Assembly (NCBI RefSeq): GCF_015910445.1
Contig: NZ_CP048882.1
Location: forward strand, 5,949,501-6,013,500
DNA length: 64,000 nucleotides
From: Streptomyces bathyalis
GTDB taxonomy: Bacteria > Actinomycetota > Actinomycetes > Streptomycetales > Streptomycetaceae
Direction: 5' to 3'
Shown here: positions 23,580 through 31,927 of the stretch, in pieces
Position numbering within the stretch: position 1 is the first letter of the stretch
Layout of the letters: each line of letters opens with the position of its first letter
The notes under the pieces: model-generated
The model's database searches: none
What the model saw: only the letters and a program-made list of their open reading frames with translations
What the model was told of the DNA's origin: nothing
Program-made: the position numbers and the translations under genes

Positions 23580-24698
23580 TCAAGTCGCGTCCAGCGCGGG
23601 GGAGTCCGCCGCGCCGTCGCCCTCGCCGTCCTTCTCGTCGACGGCGTCGTCCCGTACGGGAAGCTGCGCCGCGAGTTCCGCCGCCGCCTGCACCAGCGGC
23701 AGGGCCAGCAGTGCCCCCGTGCCGCCGCCGACCTCCACGCGCTGCTCGATCAGCGGGTCGAGCGCCATGCGGTCGAGCGCCTTCTCCTGTGCGGGCTCAC
23801 TGGTCGCGTGGCCCGCGACCCACCAGTCCGGGGCCCTGAAGGCGACCCGCTGAGCCACGAGCGCGCACGCCGCGGTGACGACGCCGTCGAGCACGACGGG
23901 CGTGCGCCGTACCGCGGACTGGAGCAGGAAACCGGTCATCGCCGTCAGGTCGGCGCCCGCGACCGCGGCCAGCAGCTCCAGCTGATCTCCCAGCACGGGC
24001 CGCGCGCGGCGCAACCCGTCCCTGATGGCCGCGCACTTGCGCATCCACGTCAGATCGTCGATCACCCCGCCGCCCCTGCCCGTGACGACCGACGCGTCGG
24101 TGCCGCAGAGCGCCGCGATCAGCGTCCCCGCGGCCGTCGTGCCGCCGACCGACAGATCGCCGAGAACGACGAGATCCGTGCCCGCGTCCGCCTCCTCGTC
24201 GGCGACGGCCATCCCCGCGCGGAAGGCGGCCTCCGCCTCCGGTCCGGTCAGCGTGTCCTCGATGTCGAGACGGCCGGAGGAGCGGCGCACCCGGTGCCGC
24301 GTCACCTCTTCCGGGAGCTCCGACGGTTCGCAGTCGAGCGCCATGTCCACGATCCTGACCGGGACTTCGAACTTCCTGGCGAGGATCGCGGCGGGCGTCG
24401 TGCCCTCCAGCGTCTCCCGCACCAGCGTGTGCGCCGTACCGGCCCGGTGGGACGAGACGTCCAGCGAGGCGACACCGTGATCCCCGGCGAAGACGACGAG
24501 CCGTGGCTGACGCAGCGGCTCGACGGGCAGACGTCCCTGAGCCGCCGTCAGCCACTCGCCCAGTTCGTCGAGCCTGCCCAGCGACTCGGGCGGCAGGCCC
24601 GTCCGCGCCCTCCGCTCCTCGGCGTCCCGGCGCAGTCCGCCGTGCGGGCGCTCGATGAGATCGGAGAAGTCGTCCAGGTCCAGGGTGCGGTCAGTCAT
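23580..24698 (-). CDS. cobT: Nicotinate-nucleotide--dimethylbenzimidazole phosphoribosyltransferase
   Basis: A 372-residue enzyme that makes alpha-ribazole phosphate from nicotinate mononucleotide and a benzimidazole base, for the lower ligand of cobalamin. Recognised by LVVFAGDHGVASLDVSSHRAG (about residue 67), VLGDLSVGGTTAAGTLIAALCG and the C-terminal VEVGGGTGALLALPLVQAA. In the Salmonella enzyme the corresponding loop (GEGSGA) holds the catalytic glutamate; here the aligned position is glycine, though a Glu lies two residues before the glycines. It lies between cobU (about 105 bases upstream) and cobS, all in one direction, consistent with a cobU-cobT-cobS unit. Confidence 0.95.
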   Translation of the reverse strand: MTDRTLDLDDFSDLIERPHGGLRRDAEERRARTGLPPESLGRLDELGEWLTAAQGRLPVEPLRQPRLVVFAGDHGVASLDVSSHRAGTAHTLVRETLEGTTPAAILARKFEVPVRIVDMALDCEPSELPEEVTRHRVRRSSGRLDIEDTLTGPEAEAAFRAGMAVADEEADAGTDLVVLGDLSVGGTTAAGTLIAALCGTDASVVTGRGGGVIDDLTWMRKCAAIRDGLRRARPVLGDQLELLAAVAGADLTAMTGFLLQSAVRRTPVVLDGVVTAACALVAQRVAFRAPDWWVAGHATSEPAQEKALDRMALDPLIEQRVEVGGGTGALLALPLVQAAAELAAQLPVRDDAVDEKDGEGDGAADSPALDAT

Positions 24699-24804
24699 GT
24701 AGGCGAAGCGTACGGTACGGACCCGGTGCGTACGGCGGTGCGGTGCCCACGCACACAGGGGTCGTGCCCGGGGTTCCGCGGCGCCTTCGGACGAGGCCCT
24801 GCCG

Positions 24805-26022
24805 TCAGCCGCGCAGCTGCTGCGCGATCCCCGCGGTGACCAGCAGCACGTGCTCGCACTCCCCGGCGAACTCCGTGTTCAGACGGCCCAGTTCGTCGCG
24901 GAAGCGCCGCCCCGACGATGTCTCGGGGACGATGCCCGACCCGACCTCGTTGCTCACCGCCACCACGGTCCGCCGGGTCTCCCGCAGCGCCGAGACGAGC
25001 TCGGAGACCCGTTCGCGGAGCATCCGTGAACCGACGGTCGCCCAGCGCTGGTCGTCCCAGGCGCCCACGGTGTCCATCGCGTCCGTCAGCCACAGGGCGA
25101 GGCAGTCGATGAGCAGCGGCGGGCCCGGCTCCTCCAGCAGCGGCACGAGATCGCAGGTCTCGGTGGTGCGCCACGAGGCCGGGCGGCGTTCCTTGTGCGC
25201 GGTGATCCGGGCCGCCCACTCCGCATCGCCTTCGCGGGTGCCGCCCGTCGCCACGTAGACGACACCGGGGAAGGAGGCCAGCCGCTGTTCCGCCTCGACC
25301 GACTTCCCGGACCGGGCTCCGCCGAGTACGAGCGTGCGGCGAGGGATCTCGGGGACGTCCGGATACTCACCGACGACGAGGGTCGTGCCGTCCGGTTCGG
25401 CGTGCGCTCCCGCCGCGGCGAGGCGCCGGTGCAGCTCGGGGCCCGGCGGTACGTCGTGGTCGATGTGGACGGCGACGACGTCGGTCGCCGGGCCGACCGC
25501 CCCGGCCTCGCGCAGCCGGGCGAGCGCCTCGGGGCGGCCGATCACGTCGAGAAGCACCATGTCGTAGGGCGACGAGACCGGTTCGCGTCCCTCTTCGAGG
25601 CCCGCGGGCGCGGCCCTCGGCGGCAGGTAGAGGAGACGTTCCCCGTCGGGCCCCGTCACCTGGTAGCCGGTGCCGGGCGAGTCCAGGGCGACGGCACGTA
25701 TGCGGTGGCCGCTGATGAGCGCGAGATCCTGCCGCTCGGCGACGCGCAGAGGTGCGGGAAGCCCCGCCGGGAACTCCGTCGCGGGACCCTCGTGCGGGTG
25801 CGAGAGCAGCACCTGCCGCACGCCGTGCAGCGACCGTCCCGCACGGGCGGCCGCGAAGGCGGGACCGGGGGTGAGGTCGAGCAGCACGGTGCTGTCGACG
25901 AGTACGGCCGTGGCCGCGCGCGTGTTCGTACGGCCCCTGGCGCAGGCGGCGCACACGGAGCACGGGCAGTCGGGTCGCGGGAGTCCGGAAGGAGCTCCGG
26001 TGCCGAGCAGTGTGAGTTCCAC
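24805..26022 (-). CDS. cobU: CobU with N-terminal metallo-beta-lactamase-like domain
   Basis: A 405-residue fusion. Residues about 228-405 are adenosylcobinamide kinase/adenosylcobinamide-phosphate guanylyltransferase: Walker A LVLGGARSGKSVEAE, YVATGGTREGDAEWAARI, WRTTETCDLVPLL and the signature VVAVSNEVGSGIVPE. Residues 1-220 look like a PhnP-type metallo-beta-lactamase: LLGTGAPSGLPRPDCPCSVC at the start and VLLSHPHEGPATEF where active enzymes carry HxHxDH. The HxH is present but the following Asp-His is replaced by Gly-Pro, so hydrolase activity is doubtful. Fusions of this kind are known in streptomycetes. The start codon is directly before the LLGTGAP strand. Divergent from a small conserved gene. 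Confidence 0.92.
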   Translation of the reverse strand: MELTLLGTGAPSGLPRPDCPCSVCAACARGRTNTRAATAVLVDSTVLLDLTPGPAFAAARAGRSLHGVRQVLLSHPHEGPATEFPAGLPAPLRVAERQDLALISGHRIRAVALDSPGTGYQVTGPDGERLLYLPPRAAPAGLEEGREPVSSPYDMVLLDVIGRPEALARLREAGAVGPATDVVAVHIDHDVPPGPELHRRLAAAGAHAEPDGTTLVVGEYPDVPEIPRRTLVLGGARSGKSVEAEQRLASFPGVVYVATGGTREGDAEWAARITAHKERRPASWRTTETCDLVPLLEEPGPPLLIDCLALWLTDAMDTVGAWDDQRWATVGSRMLRERVSELVSALRETRRTVVAVSNEVGSGIVPETSSGRRFRDELGRLNTEFAGECEHVLLVTAGIAQQLRG

Positions 26023-26105
26023 CCCCCGATCGTCTCGTGCGCGGTCTTCGCCCGCTCACTCAGGATTAGTCTGCGGGCAGCAACAGTCGATCTCTGGAGG
26101 CATTC

Positions 26106-26333
26106 ATGGCGTGGACGTGGCGGTTCGAGAAGGCCGACGGGTCGGAGACCGAACCTGCCGTAGCGCCCGAGGAGTTCCCCACCCAGGGCGATGCCGAGTC
26201 CTGGATCGGCGAGGTCTGGAGGGACCTGCTGCAGGGCGGCACCGACCAGGTGACGCTGTTCGACGACGGCAGCAAGATCTACGGCCCGATGAGCCTGCAC
26301 GCCCAGGAAGGCTACGAGGGCGAGAACGTCTAG
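26106..26333 (+). CDS. Small conserved actinobacterial protein, function unknown
   Basis: A 75-residue acidic protein starting MAWTWRFEKADG and ending LHAQEGYEGENV. It has conserved-looking aromatic residues (WTWRFE, ESWIGEVWRDLL) and a VTLFDDGSKIYGPMSL segment. It carries no known domain, signal peptide or membrane segment. A clear GGAGG site precedes the ATG by about seven bases, and a perfect hairpin terminator follows, so this is a real monocistronic gene. Proteins of this size and opening sequence are widespread in streptomycetes (recalled, not searched). Confidence 0.8.
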   Translation: MAWTWRFEKADGSETEPAVAPEEFPTQGDAESWIGEVWRDLLQGGTDQVTLFDDGSKIYGPMSLHAQEGYEGENV

Positions 26334-26389
26334 GAACGGGCGATGGCGGAGGGTCCGCCTGCCGTGAACCGGCGCAACCGGTGAAGACG

Positions 26390-26434
26390 GAGCGGGACGC
26401 GTCCGGGTGGAATCCGCCGGGACGCGTCCCGCTC
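26390..26434 (+). terminator. Perfect 15-base-pair hairpin terminator
   Basis: GAGCGGGACGCGTCC (26390-26404) and GGACGCGTCCCGCTC (26420-26434) pair exactly around a 15-base loop, about 55 bases past the small gene's stop codon. It could also stop the convergent methyltransferase transcript. Confidence 0.85.
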
Positions 26435-26557
26435 GGCGTTCCCCATGGCAAGGGGGCCGTGAGCCGCCACCCGAGCGGAGCAGCCACCGGGCGTGGTTCG
26501 ACGTGCACCGCCCGCCGGCGTCCGCGAAAGGAGAGCCGGAGGCTGGTGGCCGCCGTC

Positions 26558-27274
26558 TCAGCCGCCCCGAACCCCGCAGATGTGCAGCATCGCCGCCACC
26601 GAACGGTACGGATCCAGGCGCCCGGCGTGCTCCTCCACCGTGAGCATCCGCTCCGCCTTCTCCTCCTCGGCGGGGCATTGGCGGCCGAAGATCCCGACCC
26701 CGTACCACTGCCGCAGCGGCGTGCCGATCCCGGCGAGGCCCCTGGTCAGCGTCTCCAGGCGCAGGGCGCTCCCGGTCCGCTCCGGGAAGTCGAGCGCGGC
26801 CAGGGCCGCGTCCCAGTCGCCCGCGCGGCCCGGATGCATGGCCAGGGCCATGTCGTTGCGTATCAGCAGGGACAGCAGCCCGCCGGCGTCCAGCACGCGG
26901 GCGAGACCGGCCAGCGTGGTGCCGGGGTCACGCGCCTGGAGCAGCCCGCCGTGGCACAGCACCACGTCGAAGGCGCCGGGCAGGAAGTGCGCACCCGTGT
27001 CCTCGCTCCCGCCCGCCACGAGCCGTACACGCCCGCGTGTCTCCTCGGGTTCTTCGGCGAGGTCCTTCTCGAAGAGTTCACGCAGGTCGGGATCGGACTG
27101 CAGCCCGGTCACCGCGTGGCCCGCACGCGCCAGCCGCAGGGCCTGCACCCCGCGCCCGAGCCCGACGTCGAGCACGCGCAGCCGCTGGTCGGCGTCGAAT
27201 GCCGCCGATATCTGCTCATCGAGCTGACGGGCGAGGAGCCGCTGCCCGAGCTGCCCGGGATCACTCAGGTCCAC
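26558..27274 (-). CDS. Class I SAM-dependent methyltransferase
   Basis: A 238-residue Rossmann-fold methyltransferase. Motif I is RVLDVGLGRGVQALRLA (about residue 33), followed by the acidic end of strand 2 (TGLQSDPDL), motif IV FDVVLCHGGLLQARDPG (about 103), and a post-motif LARVLDAGGLLSLLIRND. The layout LLxxIRN and the RTGSALRLETLTRGL region recall CmoM-type methyltransferases that act on wobble carboxymethoxyuridine, but that is only a resemblance. GTG start with a weak ribosome site. It precedes the DUF3043 gene in reverse order on the same strand with an 80-base gap. Confidence 0.8.
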   Translation of the reverse strand: MDLSDPGQLGQRLLARQLDEQISAAFDADQRLRVLDVGLGRGVQALRLARAGHAVTGLQSDPDLRELFEKDLAEEPEETRGRVRLVAGGSEDTGAHFLPGAFDVVLCHGGLLQARDPGTTLAGLARVLDAGGLLSLLIRNDMALAMHPGRAGDWDAALAALDFPERTGSALRLETLTRGLAGIGTPLRQWYGVGIFGRQCPAEEEKAERMLTVEEHAGRLDPYRSVAAMLHICGVRGG

Positions 27275-27356
27275 GGCGCACCCACGGCGCTTCGACGACG
27301 GTCCGCGAGGTCCGAGGCCGTGCGGACGGTGCGCCCCGGCCTCCCCTGCCGCCCGT

Positions 27357-27956
27357 TCAGGGCTTCTCGCCGCGTGCGACCTGCGGCTTGGGCAGACGCA
27401 TCTTGCGCAGCTGGAGCGTGCGCATCAGCGCGTAGGCGACGGCACCGCGCCTGGACTCGTCCGGGAAGCGCGCCCCGAGGTCCCTCTTGAGCCGGAAGCC
27501 GAGCCCGATCGAGTCGAGCACGATCATCACGATCACGAGCAGCCAGAGCAGCAGCGAGATGTTCTTCAACTGGAGCGAGGGCATCATGCTCAGCACCAGG
27601 ATGATCACCGCGATCGGCAGGAAGAACTCCGCGACGGACCAGCGGGAGTCCACGTAGTCGCGGGCGTAGCGCCGCACGGGACCCTTGTCACGCGCGGGCA
27701 GGTAGCGCTCGTCGCCGCTCGCCAGCGCCTGACGCTGCCGCGCCATGTCGCTGCGGCGTGCCTCGCGCTGCCTCTTCGCGGCCTCCCTGCGGTTGGCCGG
27801 TGCCTTGGCGAGGGTGCGCCGCTGCGACTGCGCGTCGCTGCGCTTGGGCGTCGGCCGGCCCTTCGGAGCCTGCGGATCACGGGTCTGCTGGGGCTCGGCG
27901 GCGGTCACCTTCGTGGTGGGAGCGGCCTGCCCGTCCTTCGAACGGCTTCGGAACAC
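27357..27956 (-). CDS. DUF3043 membrane protein
   Basis: A 199-residue protein. Residues 1-95 are basic and hydrophilic (PKGRPTPKRSDAQSQRR, NRREAAKRQREARRSDMARQ), then RYLPARDKGPVRRYARDYVDSR, then two membrane helices (FFLPIAVIILVLSMMP and ISLLLWLLVIVMIVLDSIG) and a short basic tail ending PKPQVARGEKP. This is the standard DUF3043 arrangement of actinobacteria; function unknown. The GTG at 27956 gives the conserved beginning FRSRSKDG; GGGAG lies only one base upstream, so initiation may be leaderless or use another site. Divergent from pspA. Confidence 0.88.
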   Translation of the reverse strand: MFRSRSKDGQAAPTTKVTAAEPQQTRDPQAPKGRPTPKRSDAQSQRRTLAKAPANRREAAKRQREARRSDMARQRQALASGDERYLPARDKGPVRRYARDYVDSRWSVAEFFLPIAVIILVLSMMPSLQLKNISLLLWLLVIVMIVLDSIGLGFRLKRDLGARFPDESRRGAVAYALMRTLQLRKMRLPKPQVARGEKP

Positions 27957-28301
27957 GCTCCCAAGCCTACGATGCGGCGCGGAGGTCCCCCAGAGCTCTG
28001 CCGGGAACGATCTCGCAACACCGGGCCGTGCCGATCCGGCAGGCTCCTGCCGGTGCCGCATCCGTCCGGACACCGTCCGTGCACGTCCGTACCCATCGCT
28101 ACCGGCCGAAACGTCGTTCTCCGGCGCCTGAACGCGGGCCCGCATGTACTCCCTGCGCCGGAGGCCGCACGTCGCGATCGTCCTTCAGGAGGAGCCCATC
28201 CGCCGTCGAACAGTGCGGTAATGGAACCAGGGCCCGTAGTCTTGGGTCTTGAAGGTGTGCTGCTGAGGCTCAGTCCGTTACGAAGGGGGCGCGCGAGGCC
28301 C
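27957..28301. other. 345-base divergent region between the DUF3043 gene and pspA; no gene seen
   Basis: Holds the promoters of both genes. TAGTCT at 28237-28242 is a plausible rightward -10 for pspA, but no convincing -35 lies 16-19 bases upstream. Confidence 0.4.
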
Positions 28302-29105
28302 ATGAGCGGTGTCATGAAGCGTATGGGGATGATCTTCCGCGCGAAGGCCAACAAGGCCCTGGACCGGGCCGAGGACCCGCGCGAGACGCTGGACTACTCG
28401 TACCAGAAGCAGCTGGAGCTGCTGCAGAAGGTGCGTCGCGGGGTCGCCGACGTGGCCACGTCCCGCAAGCGCCTGGAGCTGCAGATGAGCCAGCTGCAGG
28501 GCCAGTCCACCAAGCTGGAGGAGCAGGGCAAGAAGGCCCTCGCGCTGGGCCGCGAGGATCTGGCCCGCGAGGCGCTCTCCCGCCGTGCCGCGCTCCAGCA
28601 GCAGGTCACAGACCTGGAGACGCAGCACCAGACGCTGCAGGGCGAGGAGGAGAAGCTGACGCTCGCCTCCCAGCGCCTGCAGGCGAAGGTGGACGCCTTC
28701 CGCACGAAGAAGGAGACCATCAAGGCCACCTACACGGCGGCGCAGGCACAGACCCGCATCGGCGAGGCGTTCTCCGGCATCTCCGAGGAGATGGGCGACG
28801 TCGGCATGGCGATCCAGCGTGCCGAGGACAAGACGGCGCAGCTGCAGGCCCGCTCCGGTGCGATCGACGAGCTGCTCGCCTCCGGCGCCCTCGACGACCC
28901 CTCCGGCATGGCGAAGGACGACATCACCGCCGAGCTGGACAGGCTCTCCGGCGGTACGGACGTCGAGCTGGAGCTCCAGCGGATGAAGGCCGAGCTGGCC
29001 GGCGGCACGGACAGCGGCGGGCAGCAGGCCATCGAGGGCGGCAGCGGCACCGGGCAGGCCCAGGAGCAGCAGCAGTCGCAGGACACCCCGAAGTTCGAGA
29101 AGTAG
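28302..29105 (+). CDS. pspA: Phage shock protein A / IM30 family
   Basis: A 267-residue PspA/Vipp1-type protein. After the short amphipathic start MSGVMKRMGMIFRAKANKAL it is almost entirely long coiled-coil helices (DYSYQKQLELLQKVRRGVAD, ATSRKRLELQMSQLQGQ, AALQQQVTDLETQHQTLQGE), ending in a Gly/Gln-rich tail. These proteins polymerise on the inner face of the membrane under envelope stress. The ATG at 28302 restores the conserved N-terminus; frames further upstream are leader. The PspAA gene follows after about 105 bases, the usual actinobacterial order. Confidence 0.93.
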   Translation: MSGVMKRMGMIFRAKANKALDRAEDPRETLDYSYQKQLELLQKVRRGVADVATSRKRLELQMSQLQGQSTKLEEQGKKALALGREDLAREALSRRAALQQQVTDLETQHQTLQGEEEKLTLASQRLQAKVDAFRTKKETIKATYTAAQAQTRIGEAFSGISEEMGDVGMAIQRAEDKTAQLQARSGAIDELLASGALDDPSGMAKDDITAELDRLSGGTDVELELQRMKAELAGGTDSGGQQAIEGGSGTGQAQEQQQSQDTPKFEK

Positions 29106-29210
29106 CGGCCGGCAAGCAGCACGGGGAGCGCCGCGTGCGGCGCGGGCTCCCCGACTCCGGAGCAGTGACACCGAGAATCAGCTGAGGGCCCGCGCCAGAA
29201 GGAGAGCGAC

Positions 29211-29489
29211 ATGATCGTACGGATCATGGGGGAAGGCCAGGTGAAGCTGGACGACAGCCACTTCGCCGAGCTGAACAAGCTGGACGACGAGCTGCTCTCC
29301 GAGATGGAGAAGGGTGACGAGGAGGGCTTCCGCCGGACGCTGACGGCGCTCCTCAACGCGGTACGCACGATGGGCACCACTCTGCCCGACGACGCCCTGG
29401 AGCCGTCGGAGCTGATCCTGCCCGCACCGGAAGCATCCCTCGAAGAGGTACGGGAGATGCTCACCGACGACGGCCTCATTCCCAACTGA
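29211..29489 (+). CDS. pspAA: PspA-associated protein PspAA
   Basis: A 92-residue acidic protein: MIVRIMGEGQVKLDDSHFAE, LNKLDDELLSEMEKGDEEGF, RRTLTALLNAVRTMGTTLPD and a tail with ELILPAPEASLEEVREMLTDDG. This matches the PspAA domain, found next to actinobacterial pspA and thought to act with it. The start is preceded by GAAGGAGAG. A perfect hairpin follows the stop codon directly, so pspA-pspAA form a closed unit. Confidence 0.88.
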   Translation: MIVRIMGEGQVKLDDSHFAELNKLDDELLSEMEKGDEEGFRRTLTALLNAVRTMGTTLPDDALEPSELILPAPEASLEEVREMLTDDGLIPN

Positions 29490-29490
29490 G

Positions 29491-29514
29491 CCTCCGGACC
29501 GGCCGGTCCGGAGG
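29491..29514. terminator. Palindromic terminator after pspAA
   Basis: CCTCCGGACCGG followed directly by CCGGTCCGGAGG is a perfect 24-base palindrome beginning two bases after the pspAA stop codon. Confidence 0.75.
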
Positions 29515-29604
29515 GCGATCGGAGCACGCGGGGAGCCGGAGCGACCCGGCCCCGCCCGACGCCGTCCGGCCGGGCAGTCCGGTCCGGTCACTCATCGAGC
29601 CGAC

Positions 29605-31179
29605 GTGCCCGACACTCCCGAAGCGTCCGACCGGCCTGACGCAGCAGACGAGCCCCCGATGACGGCGAAGCCCGCAGCAGGCACCTTGAGCGATGTGCGG
29701 CGGTGGATGCACGCGCATCCGTACGCCGTCGACGCACTCATCGCCCTGGGCGCCTTCGTGGCGATCCTGCTGGGTGCCGCCGCGCGAGCCTCCGGACAGG
29801 AGATCAGCCCCAGATTCGGCCGCCGCGAGATCCCCCCGCAGACGGCTCTGCTGGCGGCGCTGGCCTGCGCGGTGCTGGTGCTGCGCCGCCGCGCGCCGAT
29901 GCCGGTGCTGTGCATCACCGGACTGGTGACCGTCGTCGGCCTGGTCGTCGACCCTCGTGCGGGCGATCCCTCCGCGGGCCACCGCGCGCCCGTCGTCATC
30001 GCCGCGATCATCGCGCTGTACACGGTCTCGAACCGCACGGACCGCGTCACGAGCGTCCGCGTCGGCGTCGTGACCGTGGGCGTGCTCACGGCGGCGGGCA
30101 TGCTGCTGGGCAGCCGCCCCTGGTACGCGCAGGACAACCTCGCCACCTTCGCGTGGACGGGCCTGGCCGCTGCCGCCGGAGAAGCGGTACGCAGCCGCCG
30201 GGCGTTCGTCGACGCCATACGGGAGCGTGCCGACCGGGCCGAGCGCACCCGGGAGGAGGAGGCCAGGCGCCGCGTGGCCGAGGAGCGCATGCGCATCGCC
30301 CGCGAGCTGCACGACGTCGTCGCCCACCACATCGCGCTGGTCAACGTCCAGGCCGGGGTCGCCTCGCACGTCATGGATCAGCGGCCCGACCAGGCGAAGG
30401 AGGCGCTGGCGCACGTACGGGAAGCGAGCCGGCACGCGCTGAACGAGCTGCAGGCCACGGTCGGTCTGCTGCGCCAGTCCGGGGAGAGCACGGCGCCGAC
30501 CGAACCGGCACCGGGGCTCGGCGTCCTGGACGAGTTGGTCGAGGGCTTCACCAGGGCCGGGCTCTCGGTCTCGGTGGACGTCGCGCCGGAGCGGGAGGCC
30601 GCTTCCGTGGGGGAGGCGGCGGAAGCGCCACGGGCCCTGCCGTCCGCCGTGGATCTCACTGCCTACCGGGTCGTGCAGGAGGCGCTGACGAACGTGCAGA
30701 AGCACGTCGGGACGGGGGCGCACGCCGAGGTGCGGATCGTCACCCTGCCCGGCGAGCTGGAGATCACCGTGACCGACGACGGCGAGGGCGACGGCGCGGC
30801 CCCGGAGGAGACCTCGGAGAACGCGCACACGGCCCGTGGGGCGGACAGGGCGGACAGCGCGGACAGGACGGCGGGCGCGGCGCCGGGGGCGGCAGCGGCG
30901 GCAGGCGCGGCGGAGGAGCAGGAGGCGGCGCAACCGGCTGCCGTGCCCGCCCCGCCCGCGGCGGCCGCAACCGACACGGGCGGCGGCGGGCACGGCCTGA
31001 TGGGGATGCGGGAGCGCGCCGCCGCACTGCACGGCGTGTGTGAGACGGGTCCGCTGCCGGAGGGCGGATTCCGGGTGCACGTACGGCTGCCGCTCCAGCC
31101 CCGCGACCGCGCGGACGCCCGCCGCGGCGACGGAGGCGGCTGGGCGGGGCCCCGGGCCGAGGAAGGCGCGTCGGCATGA
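29605..31179 (+). CDS. Sensor histidine kinase (NarL/DesK-type, HisKA_3)
   Basis: A 524-residue membrane kinase. Residues 40-195 hold four to five hydrophobic segments; then a short coiled coil and the HisKA_3 dimerisation helix ARELHDVVAHHIALVNVQAG with the phospho-accepting His (about 236). The ATP-binding domain has VVQEALTNVQKHVG (N box, about 355), TVTDDGEGDG (about 390) and GHGLMGMRERAAAL (G box, about 460). About 65 Ala/Pro/Glu-rich residues are inserted between the last two motifs, where related kinases have only a few. The GTG at 29605 lacks a good ribosome site; ATG at 29659 is an alternative. Its stop overlaps the regulator gene (ATGA). Confidence 0.92.
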   Translation: MPDTPEASDRPDAADEPPMTAKPAAGTLSDVRRWMHAHPYAVDALIALGAFVAILLGAAARASGQEISPRFGRREIPPQTALLAALACAVLVLRRRAPMPVLCITGLVTVVGLVVDPRAGDPSAGHRAPVVIAAIIALYTVSNRTDRVTSVRVGVVTVGVLTAAGMLLGSRPWYAQDNLATFAWTGLAAAAGEAVRSRRAFVDAIRERADRAERTREEEARRRVAEERMRIARELHDVVAHHIALVNVQAGVASHVMDQRPDQAKEALAHVREASRHALNELQATVGLLRQSGESTAPTEPAPGLGVLDELVEGFTRAGLSVSVDVAPEREAASVGEAAEAPRALPSAVDLTAYRVVQEALTNVQKHVGTGAHAEVRIVTLPGELEITVTDDGEGDGAAPEETSENAHTARGADRADSADRTAGAAPGAAAAAGAAEEQEAAQPAAVPAPPAAAATDTGGGGHGLMGMRERAAALHGVCETGPLPEGGFRVHVRLPLQPRDRADARRGDGGGWAGPRAEEGASA

Positions 31180-31889
31180 CGATCCGCGTGGTGCTGGCGG
31201 ACGACCAGACGCTGCTGCGCAGCGCCTTCCGGGTGCTCGTGGACTCCGAACCGGACATGGAGGTCGTCGCCGAGGCGTCCGACGGCGCCGAAGCCGTCGA
31301 CGCCGTACGCGCTACGGGCGCCGACGTGGTGCTCATGGACATCCGGATGCCGGGCACCGACGGCCTCGTCGCCACGCGAGCCATCACCGCCGATCCGTCG
31401 CTCGCCGGGGTCCGGATCGTCATCCTCACCACGTTCGAGGTGGACGACTACGTCGTGCAGGCCCTGCGTGCGGGCGCCTCCGGCTTCCTCGGCAAGGGCG
31501 CGGAGCCCGAGGAGCTGCTGGCCGCGATCCGTACGGCCGCCAAGGGCGAGGCCCTGCTCTCACCGGCGGCCACCAAGGGACTGATCGCCTCCTTCCTGGC
31601 GCAAGGGGGCGCCTACGGCACCGTGGAGACGGACGGCGGGGAGGGCAACGGCGACGAGCGCGGGAACGAGGAGGGCCCGCTCGACGTGCTGACCGGCCGG
31701 GAGCGTGAGGTGCTGACGCTGATCGGCGGCGGCCTCAACAACGAGGAGATCGCGCAGCGGCTGTCGGTCAGCCCGCTCACCGTCAAGACGCACGTCAACC
31801 GCACCATGTCGAAGCTGGGTGCGCGTGACCGGGCCCAACTCGTCGTCGCCGCCTACGAGAACGGGCTCGTACGACCCGGCTCGCACTGA
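31176..31889 (+). CDS. Response regulator, NarL/FixJ family
   Basis: A 237-residue regulator. The receiver domain (1-120) begins IRVVLADDQTLLRSAF with the acidic pair, has the phospho-accepting Asp in VLMDIRMPG (about residue 55), a Thr in ILTTFEVDDY and Lys in FLGKGAEPEE. A Gly/Glu-rich linker of about 30 residues follows (ETDGGEGNGDERGNEEG) and then the LuxR-type HTH: LTGREREVLTLIGGGLNNEE and LSVSPLTVKTHVNRTMSKLG. It is translationally coupled to the kinase, so the pair is a two-component system. Stimulus and targets unknown. Confidence 0.95.
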   Translation: MTIRVVLADDQTLLRSAFRVLVDSEPDMEVVAEASDGAEAVDAVRATGADVVLMDIRMPGTDGLVATRAITADPSLAGVRIVILTTFEVDDYVVQALRAGASGFLGKGAEPEELLAAIRTAAKGEALLSPAATKGLIASFLAQGGAYGTVETDGGEGNGDERGNEEGPLDVLTGREREVLTLIGGGLNNEEIAQRLSVSPLTVKTHVNRTMSKLGARDRAQLVVAAYENGLVRPGSH

Positions 31890-31927
31890 CGGCTTTCTCC
31901 TTCCCGCCCGTGCCGGTCCCGGATTCC

